From assembly GCF_011759365.1 (NCBI RefSeq), contig NZ_JAARLZ010000016.1, positions 22,912 through 86,911 of the forward strand: 64,000 nt of DNA. The letters run 5' to 3'. The position numbers and the translations under genes are program-made. The stretch comes from Luteibacter anthropi (lineage in GTDB: Bacteria > Pseudomonadota > Gammaproteobacteria > Xanthomonadales > Rhodanobacteraceae). Below are positions 36,537 through 45,847 of this stretch, one piece after another (position 1 is the first letter of the stretch; each line of letters begins with the position of its first letter). The notes below the pieces were generated by a model. That model was not told where the DNA came from and searched no databases. It was given only the letters and a program-made list of their open reading frames with translations.

Positions 36537-37310
36537 TCAGTGGGTGTGGCGAATATCGAGCACGGTGCCGCGCGCGTCGGCGCCGGCACCTGAAAGCAGA
36601 TAGACGATGGCCTCGGCCGATGCGGTGGGCAGCGGACGGTCGAGGGTGTTTTCACCGTAATAGGCAGCGCGACGAAGTGCCGTGCGCATCGGGGCGGGAA
36701 GCAGGGCATGCACGCGCATGGCACCCTGGCGGTTTTCCGCGTGGAGCACGGCGGTCATGCGTTCGACCGCCGCCTTGGAGACGCCATAACCGCCCCAGTG
36801 CGCACGCGAGAGCAGCTCCGGATCGTCGAGCACGAAGATCACGGCACTGTCGTCGGCGCGGGTCAGCAACGGCATGCAGGCCTGGGTGAGCGCGAACGGC
36901 GCGGACACGTTGACCTGCATCGCACGCAGCCAGTCGTCCGGCTTGTGCATGGCCATGGGAGTCAGCTCATTGAAGTGAGCCGCCGCATGCACGATGCCGT
37001 CGAGGCGACCGAATTCGTTCTCGATGCCTTCGGCCAGCGCGGCGTAATCGGCCGGCGTGGCGCTTTCGAGGTCCAGCGGATGGATCACCGGCTGCTGGCC
37101 GCCATCGGCCACCAGTTGGTCGTAGAGTTTTTCCAGCGCCCGCACCTTGCGGCCGGTGATGACCACCGTGGCGCCTGCCCGCATGACGGCCCGTGCCGTC
37201 TCACCACCCAGCCCACCGGTGGCACCGGTGACGATGATGACCCGGCCGGCCAGCGAGCCCGGCGTGAAGGACCAGCCTTCGGGAAGTCGTGCGGACGGCA
37301 GGGCGCTCAT
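36537..37310 (-). CDS. YciK-like short-chain dehydrogenase/reductase
   Basis: 257 aa SDR. Rossmann TGATGGLGGETARAV, HPLDLES, VHAAAHFNELTPM (NNAG-equivalent) and the catalytic YGVSK near residue 165 are visible; the C-terminus is typical of the YciK subgroup, whose substrate is unknown. The ATG overlaps the grxD stop by three to four bases (TCATG), showing a grxD-SDR operon. Confidence 0.88.
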   Translation of the reverse strand: MSALPSARLPEGWSFTPGSLAGRVIIVTGATGGLGGETARAVMRAGATVVITGRKVRALEKLYDQLVADGGQQPVIHPLDLESATPADYAALAEGIENEFGRLDGIVHAAAHFNELTPMAMHKPDDWLRAMQVNVSAPFALTQACMPLLTRADDSAVIFVLDDPELLSRAHWGGYGVSKAAVERMTAVLHAENRQGAMRVHALLPAPMRTALRRAAYYGENTLDRPLPTASAEAIVYLLSGAGADARGTVLDIRHTH

Positions 37311-37630
37311 GTCTCGGCCCCGCTCACTTCAACGGCCATGCGCTTGAGTTCACCTGCCGCATGCAGGTCTTCCACGACGTCGCAACCGCCGATGAATTCT
37401 CCTAGGACGAACAGCTGCGGAAACGTAGGCCAGTTGGAGTAATGCGGCAGGCCCGCACGTATGCGCGAATCGGCCAGGACATTGATGACGTGGAACGTGG
37501 CATCGGCCGCCGAGAGCGCCTTGGCGGCCCGGTCGGAGAACCCGCAGGTGGGATATTCGGGCGTGCCCTTCATGAAGAGCACGATCGGATGAGTCGCCAC
37601 GGTGGCCTTGATCTCGTCTACGACGTCCAT
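37307..37630 (-). CDS. grxD: Monothiol glutaredoxin Grx4
   Basis: 107 aa CGFS-type glutaredoxin, an Fe-S cluster carrier that pairs with BolA proteins. Motifs: PIVLFMKGTPEYPTCGFSDRA (CGFS active site), NWPTFPQLFV (TFPQ cis-Pro) and GEFIGGCDVVEDLHAAGEL. ATG at 37628-37630 chosen for the family start MDVVDEI. Divergent from sodB, and first gene of an operon with the SDR. Confidence 0.96.
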   Translation of the reverse strand: MDVVDEIKATVATHPIVLFMKGTPEYPTCGFSDRAAKALSAADATFHVINVLADSRIRAGLPHYSNWPTFPQLFVLGEFIGGCDVVEDLHAAGELKRMAVEVSGAET

Positions 37631-37740
37631 AGCTCGGGTTTCATCATTAGAATGCTGACAGTTGCGTAGTGTAGCAGTGTGGCGCCCGCGCCCCCTGCTC
37701 CCCTTTTCCCATCCCCCAGCCACCGCTAAGGAGTCCGCCC

Positions 37741-38322
37741 ATGGCGTTCGAACTTCCCCCGCTCCCCTATGAGAAGAATGCACTTGAGCCGCACATCTCG
37801 GCCGAGACGCTCGAGTTCCACTACGGCAAGCACCACCAGGCGTACGTGACGAACCTCAACAACCTCGTCAAGGGCACCGAATTCGAGGGCAAGAGCCTGG
37901 AAGACATCGTCAAGTCCTCCTCGGGCGGCATCTTCAACAATGCAGCCCAGATCTGGAACCACACCTTCTACTGGCACTCGATGCGCCCGACCGCGCAGGC
38001 CTCGGAGCCGAAGGGCGCCCTGAAGGATGCCATCGACAAGGCCTTCGGCTCGGTCGACAAGTTCAAGGAAGAGTTCAACAAGCAGGCCGCCGGCAACTTC
38101 GGTTCGGGCTGGACCTGGCTGGTGCAGCGTCCGGATGGCTCGCTGGCCATCGTGAACACCTCCAACGCCGCCACGCCGATCACCGGCAGCGACAAGCCGC
38201 TGTTCACCGCCGACGTGTGGGAACACGCTTACTACATCGACTACCGCAACGCCCGCCCGAAGTACCTCGAGAACTTCTGGCACCTGGTCAACTGGGACTT
38301 CGCGGCCAAGAACCTGGCCTGA
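37741..38322 (+). CDS. sodB: Superoxide dismutase [Fe]
   Basis: Cytoplasmic superoxide-detoxifying enzyme, 193 aa. Metal ligands visible in [10 protein letters not shown] (His), NHTFYWHSM (His) and [13 protein letters not shown] (Asp, His). [14 protein letters not shown] and the AAQIWNH segment indicate the iron form. AAGGAG is 8 nt before the ATG. Monocistronic, followed by a terminator. Confidence 0.97.
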   Translation: MAFELPPLPYEKNALEPHISAETLEFHYGKHHQAYVTNLNNLVKGTEFEGKSLEDIVKSSSGGIFNNAAQIWNHTFYWHSMRPTAQASEPKGALKDAIDKAFGSVDKFKEEFNKQAAGNFGSGWTWLVQRPDGSLAIVNTSNAATPITGSDKPLFTADVWEHAYYIDYRNARPKYLENFWHLVNWDFAAKNLA

Positions 38323-38345
38323 TCCTTCCCAGGGTCCGATAAACG

Positions 38346-38375
38346 AAGAGGCCGGGTCGCAAGACCTGGCCTCTT
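38346..38375 (+). terminator. Terminator of sodB
   Basis: Thirteen-bp stem (one G-U) aagaggccgggtc/gacctggcctctt with a gcaa loop, 23 bp after the stop. Confidence 0.75.
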
Positions 38376-38399
38376 CTGTTTGGCGCCGCCTTCTTTTTT

Positions 38400-38484
38400 G
38401 TAGGAGCGCGCCTTCCGCGCGACCGGTTTTGGCGATGAGTTGATGAATATCGCCAAACCGGTCGCGCGCAAGGCGCGCTCCTAC
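38400..38484. repeat. REP-like inverted pair
   Basis: Forward unit gtaggagcgcgccttccgcg and reverse unit enclose ggttttggcga/tcgccaaacc, making one long hairpin between sodB and purK. Confidence 0.9.
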
Positions 38485-38509
38485 AAGGATGGTCAGCCCG
38501 GGAAAGGGT

Positions 38510-39664
38510 TCAGGCCAGGGTTTCGATGGCCGGGGCTACCTGCGCCTCACGGCCCAGGCCCTGCCCTGCCTCGGCCAGACGCGTACGCAATGTGCCGGCA
38601 TCCGGCGCGCATATCGTGGCATGGCCCACCTTGCGGCCCGGACGGGCCTCCTTGCCGTAGTCGTGCCAGTGGCCATCCACCACCGAAAGCACCGGCGCCG
38701 GATCGGGCATGTCGCCGATCCAGTTGAGCATGGCGCTGCAACCGCGCACGCCCGTGTCGCCCAGCGGCATGCCCAGCACGGCACGCACGTGGTTCTCGAA
38801 CTGGCTGGTGTGGGCGCCTTCGATGGTCCAGTGCCCCGAATTGTGGACCCGGGGGGCCATCTCGTTGCCCAGCAGCTCGCCGTCGCGGACGAAGAGCTCC
38901 AGGGCGAAGACGCCAACGTAGTCCATCTTTTCCGCAATGGTGCGGGCATGGGCATTGGCCGCACGTTCCAGCTCGTCCGTGGAACCCGGCGCAGGCGCCA
39001 GGCTGAGCGACAGCACGCCATCGACATGCCAATTGCGGGTGAGCGGCCAGCTGCGGAACGAGCCGTCGCGGCCACGCACCGCCACCACCGAGACCTCGCG
39101 ATCGAACGGCACGAAGGCTTCCAGGATCAGGCCGACGCGAGCGGCGGCCTCACCCAGGGCGGCCCAGGCAGCGTCGATATCGGCGGGCTCCTTGAGGCGG
39201 AACTGGCCCTTGCCGTCGTAGCCCAGGCGGCGGGTCTTGAGCACGGCCGGCAGGCCGATGCGCTCCACGGCGCGAATCAGGTCATCGCGGGTGTCCACCG
39301 GCTCGAACTCGGGCGTATTGAGGCCCGACTCGCGGAACAGGGTCTTCTCGGCCAGGCGGTCCTGGGCGATGGCCAGTGCGCGTGGATTGGGGAAGACATC
39401 GACCAGCGCGGCCAGCTTCTCTGCCGTGGCGGCGGGGACATTCTCGAAATCGAAGGTGACCACATCGACCCGGCGGGCAAACTCCGCCAGGGCGGCCTCG
39501 TCGTTCCAGTCGGCCACGACCAGCTCGGCCACCTGGCCGGCACAGGCATCATCGGCGCCATCGACCACGAGCGTGCGCACGCCGAGCGGCGCGGCCGCGA
39601 TGGCCAGCATGCGGGCCAGCTGGCCGCCTCCGAGGACGCCAAGACAGGGCAGCTTGCGATTCAC
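38510..39664 (-). CDS. purK: 5-(carboxyamino)imidazole ribonucleotide synthase
   Basis: ATP-dependent carboxylation of AIR in purine synthesis, 384 aa, ATP-grasp fold. [17 protein letters not shown] at the N-terminus, [13 protein letters not shown] (ATP-binding loop), [16 protein letters not shown] and [17 protein letters not shown] are conserved. Its ATG overlaps the purE stop by four bases. Product passes directly to PurE. Confidence 0.97.
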   Translation of the reverse strand: MNRKLPCLGVLGGGQLARMLAIAAAPLGVRTLVVDGADDACAGQVAELVVADWNDEAALAEFARRVDVVTFDFENVPAATAEKLAALVDVFPNPRALAIAQDRLAEKTLFRESGLNTPEFEPVDTRDDLIRAVERIGLPAVLKTRRLGYDGKGQFRLKEPADIDAAWAALGEAAARVGLILEAFVPFDREVSVVAVRGRDGSFRSWPLTRNWHVDGVLSLSLAPAPGSTDELERAANAHARTIAEKMDYVGVFALELFVRDGELLGNEMAPRVHNSGHWTIEGAHTSQFENHVRAVLGMPLGDTGVRGCSAMLNWIGDMPDPAPVLSVVDGHWHDYGKEARPGRKVGHATICAPDAGTLRTRLAEAGQGLGREAQVAPAIETLA

Positions 39665-40170
39665 GCGCGGGGATCCGGGTTATCGAGGACGGTCTGGGTC
39701 TGTTCGGCGCGGAAGGCATCGAGCGCCGCGGCCACGGCCGGGTCGTGCAGGGCCAGTACCGAGGCAGCCATGAGGGCGGCATTGGTGGCCCCGGCCTTGC
39801 CGATCGCCAGGGTGCCCACAGGGATACCGGCCGGCATCTGCGCGATGGACAGCAGGGAATCCATGCCATTCAAGGCCTTGGACTGCACCGGCACGCCGAA
39901 TACGGGCAGCGGGGTCTTCGCGGCGATCATGCCCGGCAGGTGGGCGGCGCCACCGGCACCGGCCACGATGACCTGGATGCCGCGCTCGCGAGCCGTGTTC
40001 GCGTAGTCGAACAGCAGGTCGGGCGTGCGGTGGGCGGAAACGACCCGGACCTCGTGCACCACACCCAGGCGCGAGAGCATCGCCGAGGCGTGCTCCATCG
40101 TTTCCCAGTCCGAACGAGAGCCCATCACCACGCCGACGCGCGGAGCGGTTGCTTCGTTGCCTACAGTCAT
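39661..40170 (-). CDS. purE: N5-carboxyaminoimidazole ribonucleotide mutase
   Basis: Converts N5-CAIR to CAIR, 169 aa. [49 protein letters not shown] and [18 protein letters not shown] are the family motifs. ATG at 40168-40170 chosen (a TTG five codons earlier is possible). Operon purE-purK, divergent from the Trm112-like gene. Confidence 0.97.
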   Translation of the reverse strand: MTVGNEATAPRVGVVMGSRSDWETMEHASAMLSRLGVVHEVRVVSAHRTPDLLFDYANTARERGIQVIVAGAGGAAHLPGMIAAKTPLPVFGVPVQSKALNGMDSLLSIAQMPAGIPVGTLAIGKAGATNAALMAASVLALHDPAVAAALDAFRAEQTQTVLDNPDPRA

Positions 40171-40241
40171 GGCCGGAGCTTCCAAAAGCGGCTATTGTAC
40201 GAGCATTCCCGTTTCTCAGGTTGGCCGCCCGGCCACGTCCC

Positions 40242-40532
40242 ATGGACAAGCGACTCATCGATATCCTCTGCTGCCCCGTCAGCAAGCGCCCCGTGCGCCC
40301 GCTCACCTCCAGCGAACGCGACAGCCTCAATGGCGCCATCCGCGCCGGCTCCGTCGACACGGTGGCAGGCGAAAAAGTCAGCGCAACGCTCACCGAGGGC
40401 CTGATCACCACCGACGGCAAGCTGGTCTACCGTGTGGAAGACGGCATCCCCGTCATGCTCCCCGAGGCTGGCATCGGCACCACCCAGTTGACCGGTTTCA
40501 CCCCTGATGCGGGATTCGCGCAAAATCCGTGA
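40242..40532 (+). CDS. Trm112-family (YcaR-like) small protein
   Basis: 96 aa, starting MDKRLIDILCCPVSKRPVR and containing LVYRVEDGIPVMLPEAGI, the two hallmarks of bacterial Trm112/YcaR proteins. Longer than E. coli YcaR (60 aa) by an insert between them, as in other Xanthomonadales. Bacterial members have no settled function; eukaryotic ones activate methyltransferases. A longer open frame from 40149 is not supported. Confidence 0.85.
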   Translation: MDKRLIDILCCPVSKRPVRPLTSSERDSLNGAIRAGSVDTVAGEKVSATLTEGLITTDGKLVYRVEDGIPVMLPEAGIGTTQLTGFTPDAGFAQNP

Positions 40533-40609
40533 CAACAGTCACGCTATAAGAACCTGCATCCCGCACAATGCCTTCACGGGCGGGGGCCAGCGGTAATCCA
40601 GGAAGCGCG

Positions 40610-42853
40610 ATGAGCAACGCGAGCGAGCCATCCAACGTGATCGATCTGAGCCAGCGGCTCGACCCGCGCAGCGACCGGGTGGGTGCCCTGCTGGTCAGCG
40701 TTCGCGGCCTCGCCACGAAGCGCCTGCACGCGCTCGCCAGCAACATGTTCGAGAACATCGACGACGCCCTGTTCGATCTCGCTGAAAAAGCCGAGAACAA
40801 CGCGGCGCAGACGCAGTTCTTCGATGGCATGCGCGAGGTGCGCAAGAAGCGGGCGATCGTCGAGCGCACCTTCCTGGGCCAGGTGGCCCGCGACCTCGCC
40901 GATTTCGCTTCCGGCCGCGGTCGCGCACCCGAAGCCGATGTCAGTGCCCGCCCCCTCGCCAACATCGAGCTCAGCCTCGTGGGCGAGAACGAGCTGGAAG
41001 AATCCCTCGCCGTCACCGGCATGGTGAGCAAGAACGAACAACGCCTCGCCCGTGCCCTGTTCGCGGTGAACCAGCGCCTGTCGGTGATCTGTGGCGGCGC
41101 CCGCATGGACGACGCCACCAATCCCGTCGGCCCCACCTCGCTGACGGCGGCATTCCGCCAGGCCATGCGCGAGCTGCTGGTCGAGGTGAAGGTCAAGCTG
41201 ATCATCTACAAGCTCTTCGATCGCTACGTGCTGGCTGGCATCGACGACCTTTACGACGACATCAACAACGAACTGGCCGCCGCCGGCGTACTGCCGCAGC
41301 TGCGCCACGAGATTTCCACGCGGCGCAGCGATGCGCCGGTATCGACCGCCACGACGGCTCCGCAGGCTGCCGCTCCGCAGGCTGCCGTGGCCAACCCCGC
41401 CGTGGTCTCCGACGCCGTCGCCGCCGAGTTCATGCAGACCCTGCATGCGCTCTTCAGTGCACGCCGTGGCCCCGACATGGCCGCACCGGTAGCCGTAGGC
41501 CCGCTGCCCAGCGCCACGGAACTGCTGGGGGCGCTCACCCTGCTGCAAAGCCAGATATCGAGCCTGCCCATGGCCGGCTCGCCGCTGGCGACGCAGGCGG
41601 ACGTCACCCGTGACGTGGCGCAGCTGAAGGCCCAGCTGCTGGCGCAGATCGGCCAGCTCCGCGGTCAGCAGACCACGCATGTGTCGGGCATCGACGAAGA
41701 CACCATCGACCTGGTCGGCATGCTCTTCGAGTTCATCCTCGAAGACCACAACCTGCCCGCCGAGATGCAGGTGCTGCTCGCACGCCTGCAGATTCCCTAT
41801 CTCAAGGCCGGCCTCATCGACCGGCGCATGTTCGCGCACAAGACGCATCCGGCGCGCCAGTTGCTGGATGCGCTCGCCGACGCCGCCAAGGGCTGGTCGG
41901 TGGAAGGCGACCGCGACGGGCGCCTGTACGACAAGGTCAAGTCCATCGTCGAGCGCCTGCTGCACGACTTCGACGATGACATCGCCATCTTCCAGCGTCT
42001 CGCGACCGAGCTTCAGGAATTCCTGGACATCAGCCGCAAGCGTGCCGAGCTGGCGGAACAGCGCGTGGCCGAATCCACGCGTGGTCGCGAAAAGCTCGAA
42101 CATGCGCGCCGTCGCGCCGCCCAGGAAATCGTGGGCCGCATCGGCGGTGAATCGTTGCCGCCACTCATCTACGGCGTCCTGACCCGCGCATGGGCCAACT
42201 ACATCGTGCTCACCCTGCTTCGCCAGGGTGAAGAATCGCCTGAGTTCCACGAGTCGCTTCGTTTCATCGACGACTTCGTTGCCAGCACGCATGCGGCACA
42301 CGATGCCGAGAGTCGGCGCCGGCTGCGCTCGCTACTGCCTGGCATCGAGCGTTCGCTTCGTCGCGGGCTGGCCTCGGTGGCTTTTCAGGAGGCCGATACC
42401 GAGCAGTTGCTGGTTCAGTTGCATGCCTTCTATCGCCAGCAGCTTGGCGAGGCACCTGCTGCCTCGGAGCCGCCGGCCAGCGAGATGCCGCTGCCGCAGG
42501 CCATCCAGGCCATCGAGGAGCCCAGCGCACCCGAGCCGGAAGACGAGTCCGAAACCCTTTCCGACGATGCGTTCGACGAGCGCTACCTCTCGCAGGCTCG
42601 TGAGCTCAAGGTGGGACAGTGGCTTGAATTCGTCGCCGAGGATGGCACGTCGGATCGCGCGAAGCTGTCATGGGTCAGCCCCATCAGCGGCCGCTACCTG
42701 TTCGTGAACCGTCGCGGCCTCAAGGTGGCCGACCATAGCCTCGGCGCCCTCGCCCAGGCCTTCGCCAGCGACTCGGCCCGCGTGCTCGACTCCACCCTGC
42801 TGTTCGACCGCGCGATGGACGCCATCGTCGAAAAACTCCGCAGCCCCCTGTAG
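40610..42853 (+). CDS. DUF1631 family protein
   Basis: 747 aa, largely alpha-helical and soluble. Family features include FENIDDALFDLAEKAENN near the N-terminus, ELLVEVKVKLIIYKLFDRYVL, and the C-terminal LKVGQWLEFVAEDGTSDRAKLSWVSPISGRYLFVNRRG, a PilZ-like beta segment. A variable Ala/Pro linker lies around residues 240-290. Often annotated 'thymidine phosphorylase' in databases without support. ATG at 40610 has GGAAG upstream. The TAG stop (42851-42853) is the start of a REP unit. Confidence 0.88.
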   Translation: MSNASEPSNVIDLSQRLDPRSDRVGALLVSVRGLATKRLHALASNMFENIDDALFDLAEKAENNAAQTQFFDGMREVRKKRAIVERTFLGQVARDLADFASGRGRAPEADVSARPLANIELSLVGENELEESLAVTGMVSKNEQRLARALFAVNQRLSVICGGARMDDATNPVGPTSLTAAFRQAMRELLVEVKVKLIIYKLFDRYVLAGIDDLYDDINNELAAAGVLPQLRHEISTRRSDAPVSTATTAPQAAAPQAAVANPAVVSDAVAAEFMQTLHALFSARRGPDMAAPVAVGPLPSATELLGALTLLQSQISSLPMAGSPLATQADVTRDVAQLKAQLLAQIGQLRGQQTTHVSGIDEDTIDLVGMLFEFILEDHNLPAEMQVLLARLQIPYLKAGLIDRRMFAHKTHPARQLLDALADAAKGWSVEGDRDGRLYDKVKSIVERLLHDFDDDIAIFQRLATELQEFLDISRKRAELAEQRVAESTRGREKLEHARRRAAQEIVGRIGGESLPPLIYGVLTRAWANYIVLTLLRQGEESPEFHESLRFIDDFVASTHAAHDAESRRRLRSLLPGIERSLRRGLASVAFQEADTEQLLVQLHAFYRQQLGEAPAASEPPASEMPLPQAIQAIEEPSAPEPEDESETLSDDAFDERYLSQARELKVGQWLEFVAEDGTSDRAKLSWVSPISGRYLFVNRRGLKVADHSLGALAQAFASDSARVLDSTLLFDRAMDAIVEKLRSPL

Positions 42854-43037
42854 GAGCGCGCCTGCGCGCGACCGCTTTTCGCCATCCCAGGCCCGATTGC
42901 CATACCGGTCGCGCGCAAGGCGCGCTCCTACACGTGCACCTGCGCTTCTCCCTGTAGGAGCGTGCTTGCGCGCGACCGGTCGTACGAGTCAGGTAATGGG
43001 ATCGCGAAAAGCGGTCGCGCGCAAGGCGTGCTCCTAC
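42850..43037. repeat. Two REP-like inverted pairs
   Basis: Pairs at 42850-42931 and 42954-43037 in the gap between DUF1631 and nadC. The first unit provides the DUF1631 stop codon. Confidence 0.9.
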
Positions 43038-43098
43038 AGTGGAGCGGGGGGCGCGGGGGGAGTAAGGTAGCGCCCTCTTCCCATGCCGCGCTCCATCG

Positions 43099-43965
43099 AT
43101 GACTGCATCCGATTCGCGACACCTCGCCGATGCCCTGCCGTCGGACGACGAGATCCTCGCCGCCGTTGATCGCTCCTTCGCCGAAGACGTCGGCCCCGGC
43201 GATGCCACCGCCGACCTGATCGACCCCGCAAAGCGCATCACCGCTACGCTCACCTGCCGCGAAGATGCCGTGCTCGCCGGCGCGCCGTGGTTCGAAGCCT
43301 GCTTCCGCACGCTCGATCCGGACGTAAGCATCGACTGGGCCTTTCACGATGGCGACCGCATACCTGCCGGCTCCGTGGTGTGCCGCATGGAAGGCCTTGC
43401 CCGGGCGCTGGTGACAGCAGAACGCTCGGCGCTCAACTTCCTGCAGATGCTCTCGTCCACCGCGACGGCCACCGCGCATTTTGTGGACGCCATCGCCGGT
43501 ACCCGCACGCGGATGCTGGATACCCGCAAGACCCTCCCGGGCCTGCGTCGTGCCCAGAAATACGCCGTGCGCTGCGGCGGCGGCACCAACCATCGCATGG
43601 GCCTGTTCGATGCGATGATGCTGAAGGAAAACCACATCATCGCCGCGGGCGGCATTCCCCAGGCCATCGCCGACGCCCGGCGTATCCACCCCGAGCTGCC
43701 GCTTATCGTCGAAGTCGAGAATCTCGACGAATTGCAGCAGGCCATCGACGGCGGTGCCGACCGTGCCCTCATCGACAATTTCACCCTGCCCATGATGCGC
43801 GATGCCGTCGCGCTTACCGCCGGACGCATCCCGCTGGAGGTTTCCGGCAACGTCGAGCTCCATACCCTGCGCGATATCGCCTCGACCGGGGTGGACTTCG
43901 TGTCCAGCGGCGCGCTGACCAAGAACGTCCGCGCCATCGACCTGTCGCTGCGCCTGGACCTGTAA
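43099..43965 (+). CDS. nadC: Nicotinate-nucleotide pyrophosphorylase (quinolinate phosphoribosyltransferase)
   Basis: De novo NAD synthesis: quinolinate plus PRPP to nicotinate mononucleotide. 288 aa. FAEDVGPGDATADL at the N-terminus, TRTRMLDTRKTLPGLRRAQKYAV (active site), GGGTNHRMGLFDAMMLKENHI and SGNVELHTLRDIASTGVDFVSSGALTK are conserved. nadA/nadB are not adjacent. Followed by the DUF3301 gene 60 bp on. Confidence 0.97.
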   Translation: MTASDSRHLADALPSDDEILAAVDRSFAEDVGPGDATADLIDPAKRITATLTCREDAVLAGAPWFEACFRTLDPDVSIDWAFHDGDRIPAGSVVCRMEGLARALVTAERSALNFLQMLSSTATATAHFVDAIAGTRTRMLDTRKTLPGLRRAQKYAVRCGGGTNHRMGLFDAMMLKENHIIAAGGIPQAIADARRIHPELPLIVEVENLDELQQAIDGGADRALIDNFTLPMMRDAVALTAGRIPLEVSGNVELHTLRDIASTGVDFVSSGALTKNVRAIDLSLRLDL

Positions 43966-44024
43966 TCACACGCAAGAACCTCCGGGGACTTGTCCTCGGA
44001 GGCCGCCGGCCACACACTCAAGCC

Positions 44025-44420
44025 ATGGCATCGATCACCGACCTGTTCTGGCTTCTGGTCCTGGCCGCCGTTATCGGCGCCTGGTATCGCCTGACCCGTG
44101 CCCGCGAGGTCGCCGTGCAGGCGGCTTCGGCGCTGTGTCGGCGCTATGGCCTGCAACTGCTCGACCAGTCGGTGGGCCTGCGCGCCATTCGCCTGCAAGG
44201 CGTCAACGGCGCGCGCCGGTTTGAACGCTGCTATGCGTTTGAAGTCAGCGAAGATGGCACATCCCGCCAGGCCGCCCGTCTTTGGATGGTCGGCAACGAG
44301 GTAGCAAGCTTTTCGCTACCGCTTTCCGGCAATCCGGAGCTGGAAACCGTGGTGGCTACCGACCCGGGCAGCTATGCCGGTAATGTGATTTCGCTGGCGG
44401 AACGTCGCCGGCTACATTGA
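44025..44420 (+). CDS. DUF3301 family protein
   Basis: 131 aa. One N-terminal membrane segment (DLFWLLVLAAVIGAWYRL) followed by AREVAVQAASALCRRYGLQLLDQSVGL and RFERCYAFEVSEDGTSRQAARLWMVGNEV, the DUF3301 pattern. Probably an inner-membrane anchored cytoplasmic protein of unknown function. The frame continues upstream through nadC in another phase, so the ATG at 44025 is the start. Confidence 0.85.
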   Translation: MASITDLFWLLVLAAVIGAWYRLTRAREVAVQAASALCRRYGLQLLDQSVGLRAIRLQGVNGARRFERCYAFEVSEDGTSRQAARLWMVGNEVASFSLPLSGNPELETVVATDPGSYAGNVISLAERRRLH

Positions 44421-44432
44421 AAGATGCCCCCT

Positions 44433-44500
44433 GTAGGAGCGCGCCTTGCGCGCGACCCGTCCGTGCGGTCATCCCGGTCGCGCGCAAGGCGCGCTCCTAC
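44433..44500. repeat. REP-like inverted pair
   Basis: Forward gtaggagcgcgccttgcgcg and reverse copies with a 20-bp centre, between DUF3301 and the terminator shared with sspB. Confidence 0.9.
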
Positions 44501-44523
44501 AGTGTGGATAGCACCGCTTGGAT

Positions 44524-44552
44524 AAAAAAACCGCCTTCCGGCGGTTTTTTTT
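44524..44552. terminator. Bidirectional terminator between DUF3301 and sspB
   Basis: ccgcc/ggcgg stem (with flanking A-T pairs) bordered by seven A on one side and eight T on the other, so it can stop transcription from both directions. Its T-run touches the sspB stop codon. Confidence 0.9.
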
Positions 44553-45009
44553 ATTTCACCACACGCAGATGCGGTGCGCCGCGCTTGGGGCGATCATCGT
44601 CGCCACCAGCCTCGGGGACCGGCGCCTCCGGCGCATCGTTATCGACGGCTTCCAGACTCGGCGATTCCGCTTCGCTCTCGTCGGCCGGGAACATCATGCC
44701 CTGACCGTTCTCTTGCGCGTAAAGCGCAAGGACGGCGCCCACCGGAATCACGATGGACTGGCTCACGCCCGAGAAGCGTGCCTGGAAGGAAATGCGATCG
44801 TTGCCAAGGTCGAGATTGGCTACGGCGCGCATCGCCAGGTTAAGAACGACCTGGCCGTTCTTCACCACATGCGACGGCACGCGGACACCCGGCTGGCCGG
44901 CGTCGACCAGCACGTAGGGCGTGAGGCCGTTGTCGCTGATCCAGTCGTAGATGGCGCGCAGCAGGTAGGGCCGATTGGAAGTCATGCCCGTGCTTTCGTT
45001 GGTATCCAT
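44551..45009 (-). CDS. sspB: ClpXP protease specificity-enhancing factor SspB
   Basis: Adaptor that delivers ssrA-tagged proteins to ClpXP; 152 aa. The substrate-binding domain (SNRPYLLRAIYDWISDNGLTPYVLVDA, HVVKNGQVVLNLAMRAVANLDL, ISFQARFSG, SIVIPVGAVLALYAQENGQGM) is followed by a long acidic linker and the C-terminal ClpX-binding tail RGAPHLRVVK. ATG at 45007-45009 chosen; an internal Met eight codons on is possible. Lies 121 bp after sspA in the same direction, as in many gammaproteobacteria. Confidence 0.95.
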   Translation of the reverse strand: MDTNESTGMTSNRPYLLRAIYDWISDNGLTPYVLVDAGQPGVRVPSHVVKNGQVVLNLAMRAVANLDLGNDRISFQARFSGVSQSIVIPVGAVLALYAQENGQGMMFPADESEAESPSLEAVDNDAPEAPVPEAGGDDDRPKRGAPHLRVVK

Positions 45010-45130
45010 GAAAAGCGTCCTCGTCGTTCCCGCCGGTTGGTCGGGGATCACCAGAGCCCCGGCAGGGCAAGGTCAGGGCACAGTTTACAAGGATACGGGG
45101 GACCGGGGACAGCCGGCCCCGCCGCCAGTC

Positions 45131-45775
45131 TCAGACCCGGCCGAAATCGAAGTCAGGACGCATGGCCTTTTCTTCCGCCGTGAGGCTGCGCTCGAAGCCC
45201 TGGCTGTGAAACAGGCGCTCGCCGTAGTCGACGATGGGCTTACCGGCCGCGCCCAGATCCACGCCCAGCGAGGGCAGGCGCCAGACCACCGGGGCCACCA
45301 GGCAGTCGATGAGGCTCATTTCAGGGTTCAGGAAGAACCGGGACGCCTTGAACAGCTCCACCGAGACCAGCAGGTGCTCGCGCAGGCGCTTGCGGGCCGC
45401 CGAGGCTTCCTTGCCGCCTTCGCGGATCAGGTCGATCTCGGGCAGCCAGTCGTTTTCGATGCGCCAGGTGGCCAGCCGCAGCCGGGCCCGGGATAGAGGA
45501 TCGATGGGCATCAACGGCGGATGCGGATAACGCTCGTCGAGGTATTCCACCACCACGAGGGTGTCGTAGACGGTGAGCTCGCGATCCACCAGCGTCGGCA
45601 GGGTGCCGTAAGGGTTCAGATCGAGCAGGTCGGCCGTGGGCTGGTCAGGTTTCAGGATGATCCGGTCGTAGGCGACGCCCTTGGCCGCCAGCACGAGTCG
45701 CGTGCGGTGGCAGTGGATGTCATCGACGCTGGTGTAGAGCGTGAGCGCCGTGCGCGCGCGTGCATGCTGGACCAT
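45131..45775 (-). CDS. sspA: Stringent starvation protein A (GST-fold)
   Basis: 214 aa, RNA-polymerase-associated GST-fold protein. TLYTSVDDIHCHRTRLVLAAKG (thioredoxin-fold N-domain without the catalytic Ser), LNPYGTLPTLVDRELTVYDTLVVVEYLDERYPHPPL and the helical C-domain ending with YGERLFHSQGFERSL are typical. Position directly after petC and before sspB is the conserved arrangement. Confidence 0.95.
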   Translation of the reverse strand: MVQHARARTALTLYTSVDDIHCHRTRLVLAAKGVAYDRIILKPDQPTADLLDLNPYGTLPTLVDRELTVYDTLVVVEYLDERYPHPPLMPIDPLSRARLRLATWRIENDWLPEIDLIREGGKEASAARKRLREHLLVSVELFKASRFFLNPEMSLIDCLVAPVVWRLPSLGVDLGAAGKPIVDYGERLFHSQGFERSLTAEEKAMRPDFDFGRV

Positions 45776-45847
45776 CTTTGCTATCTCCCTCCCTGTGCGG
45801 CCGGTATACGAACGGGGCGACCAGGTGGCCGCCCCGCAGGGACGCCC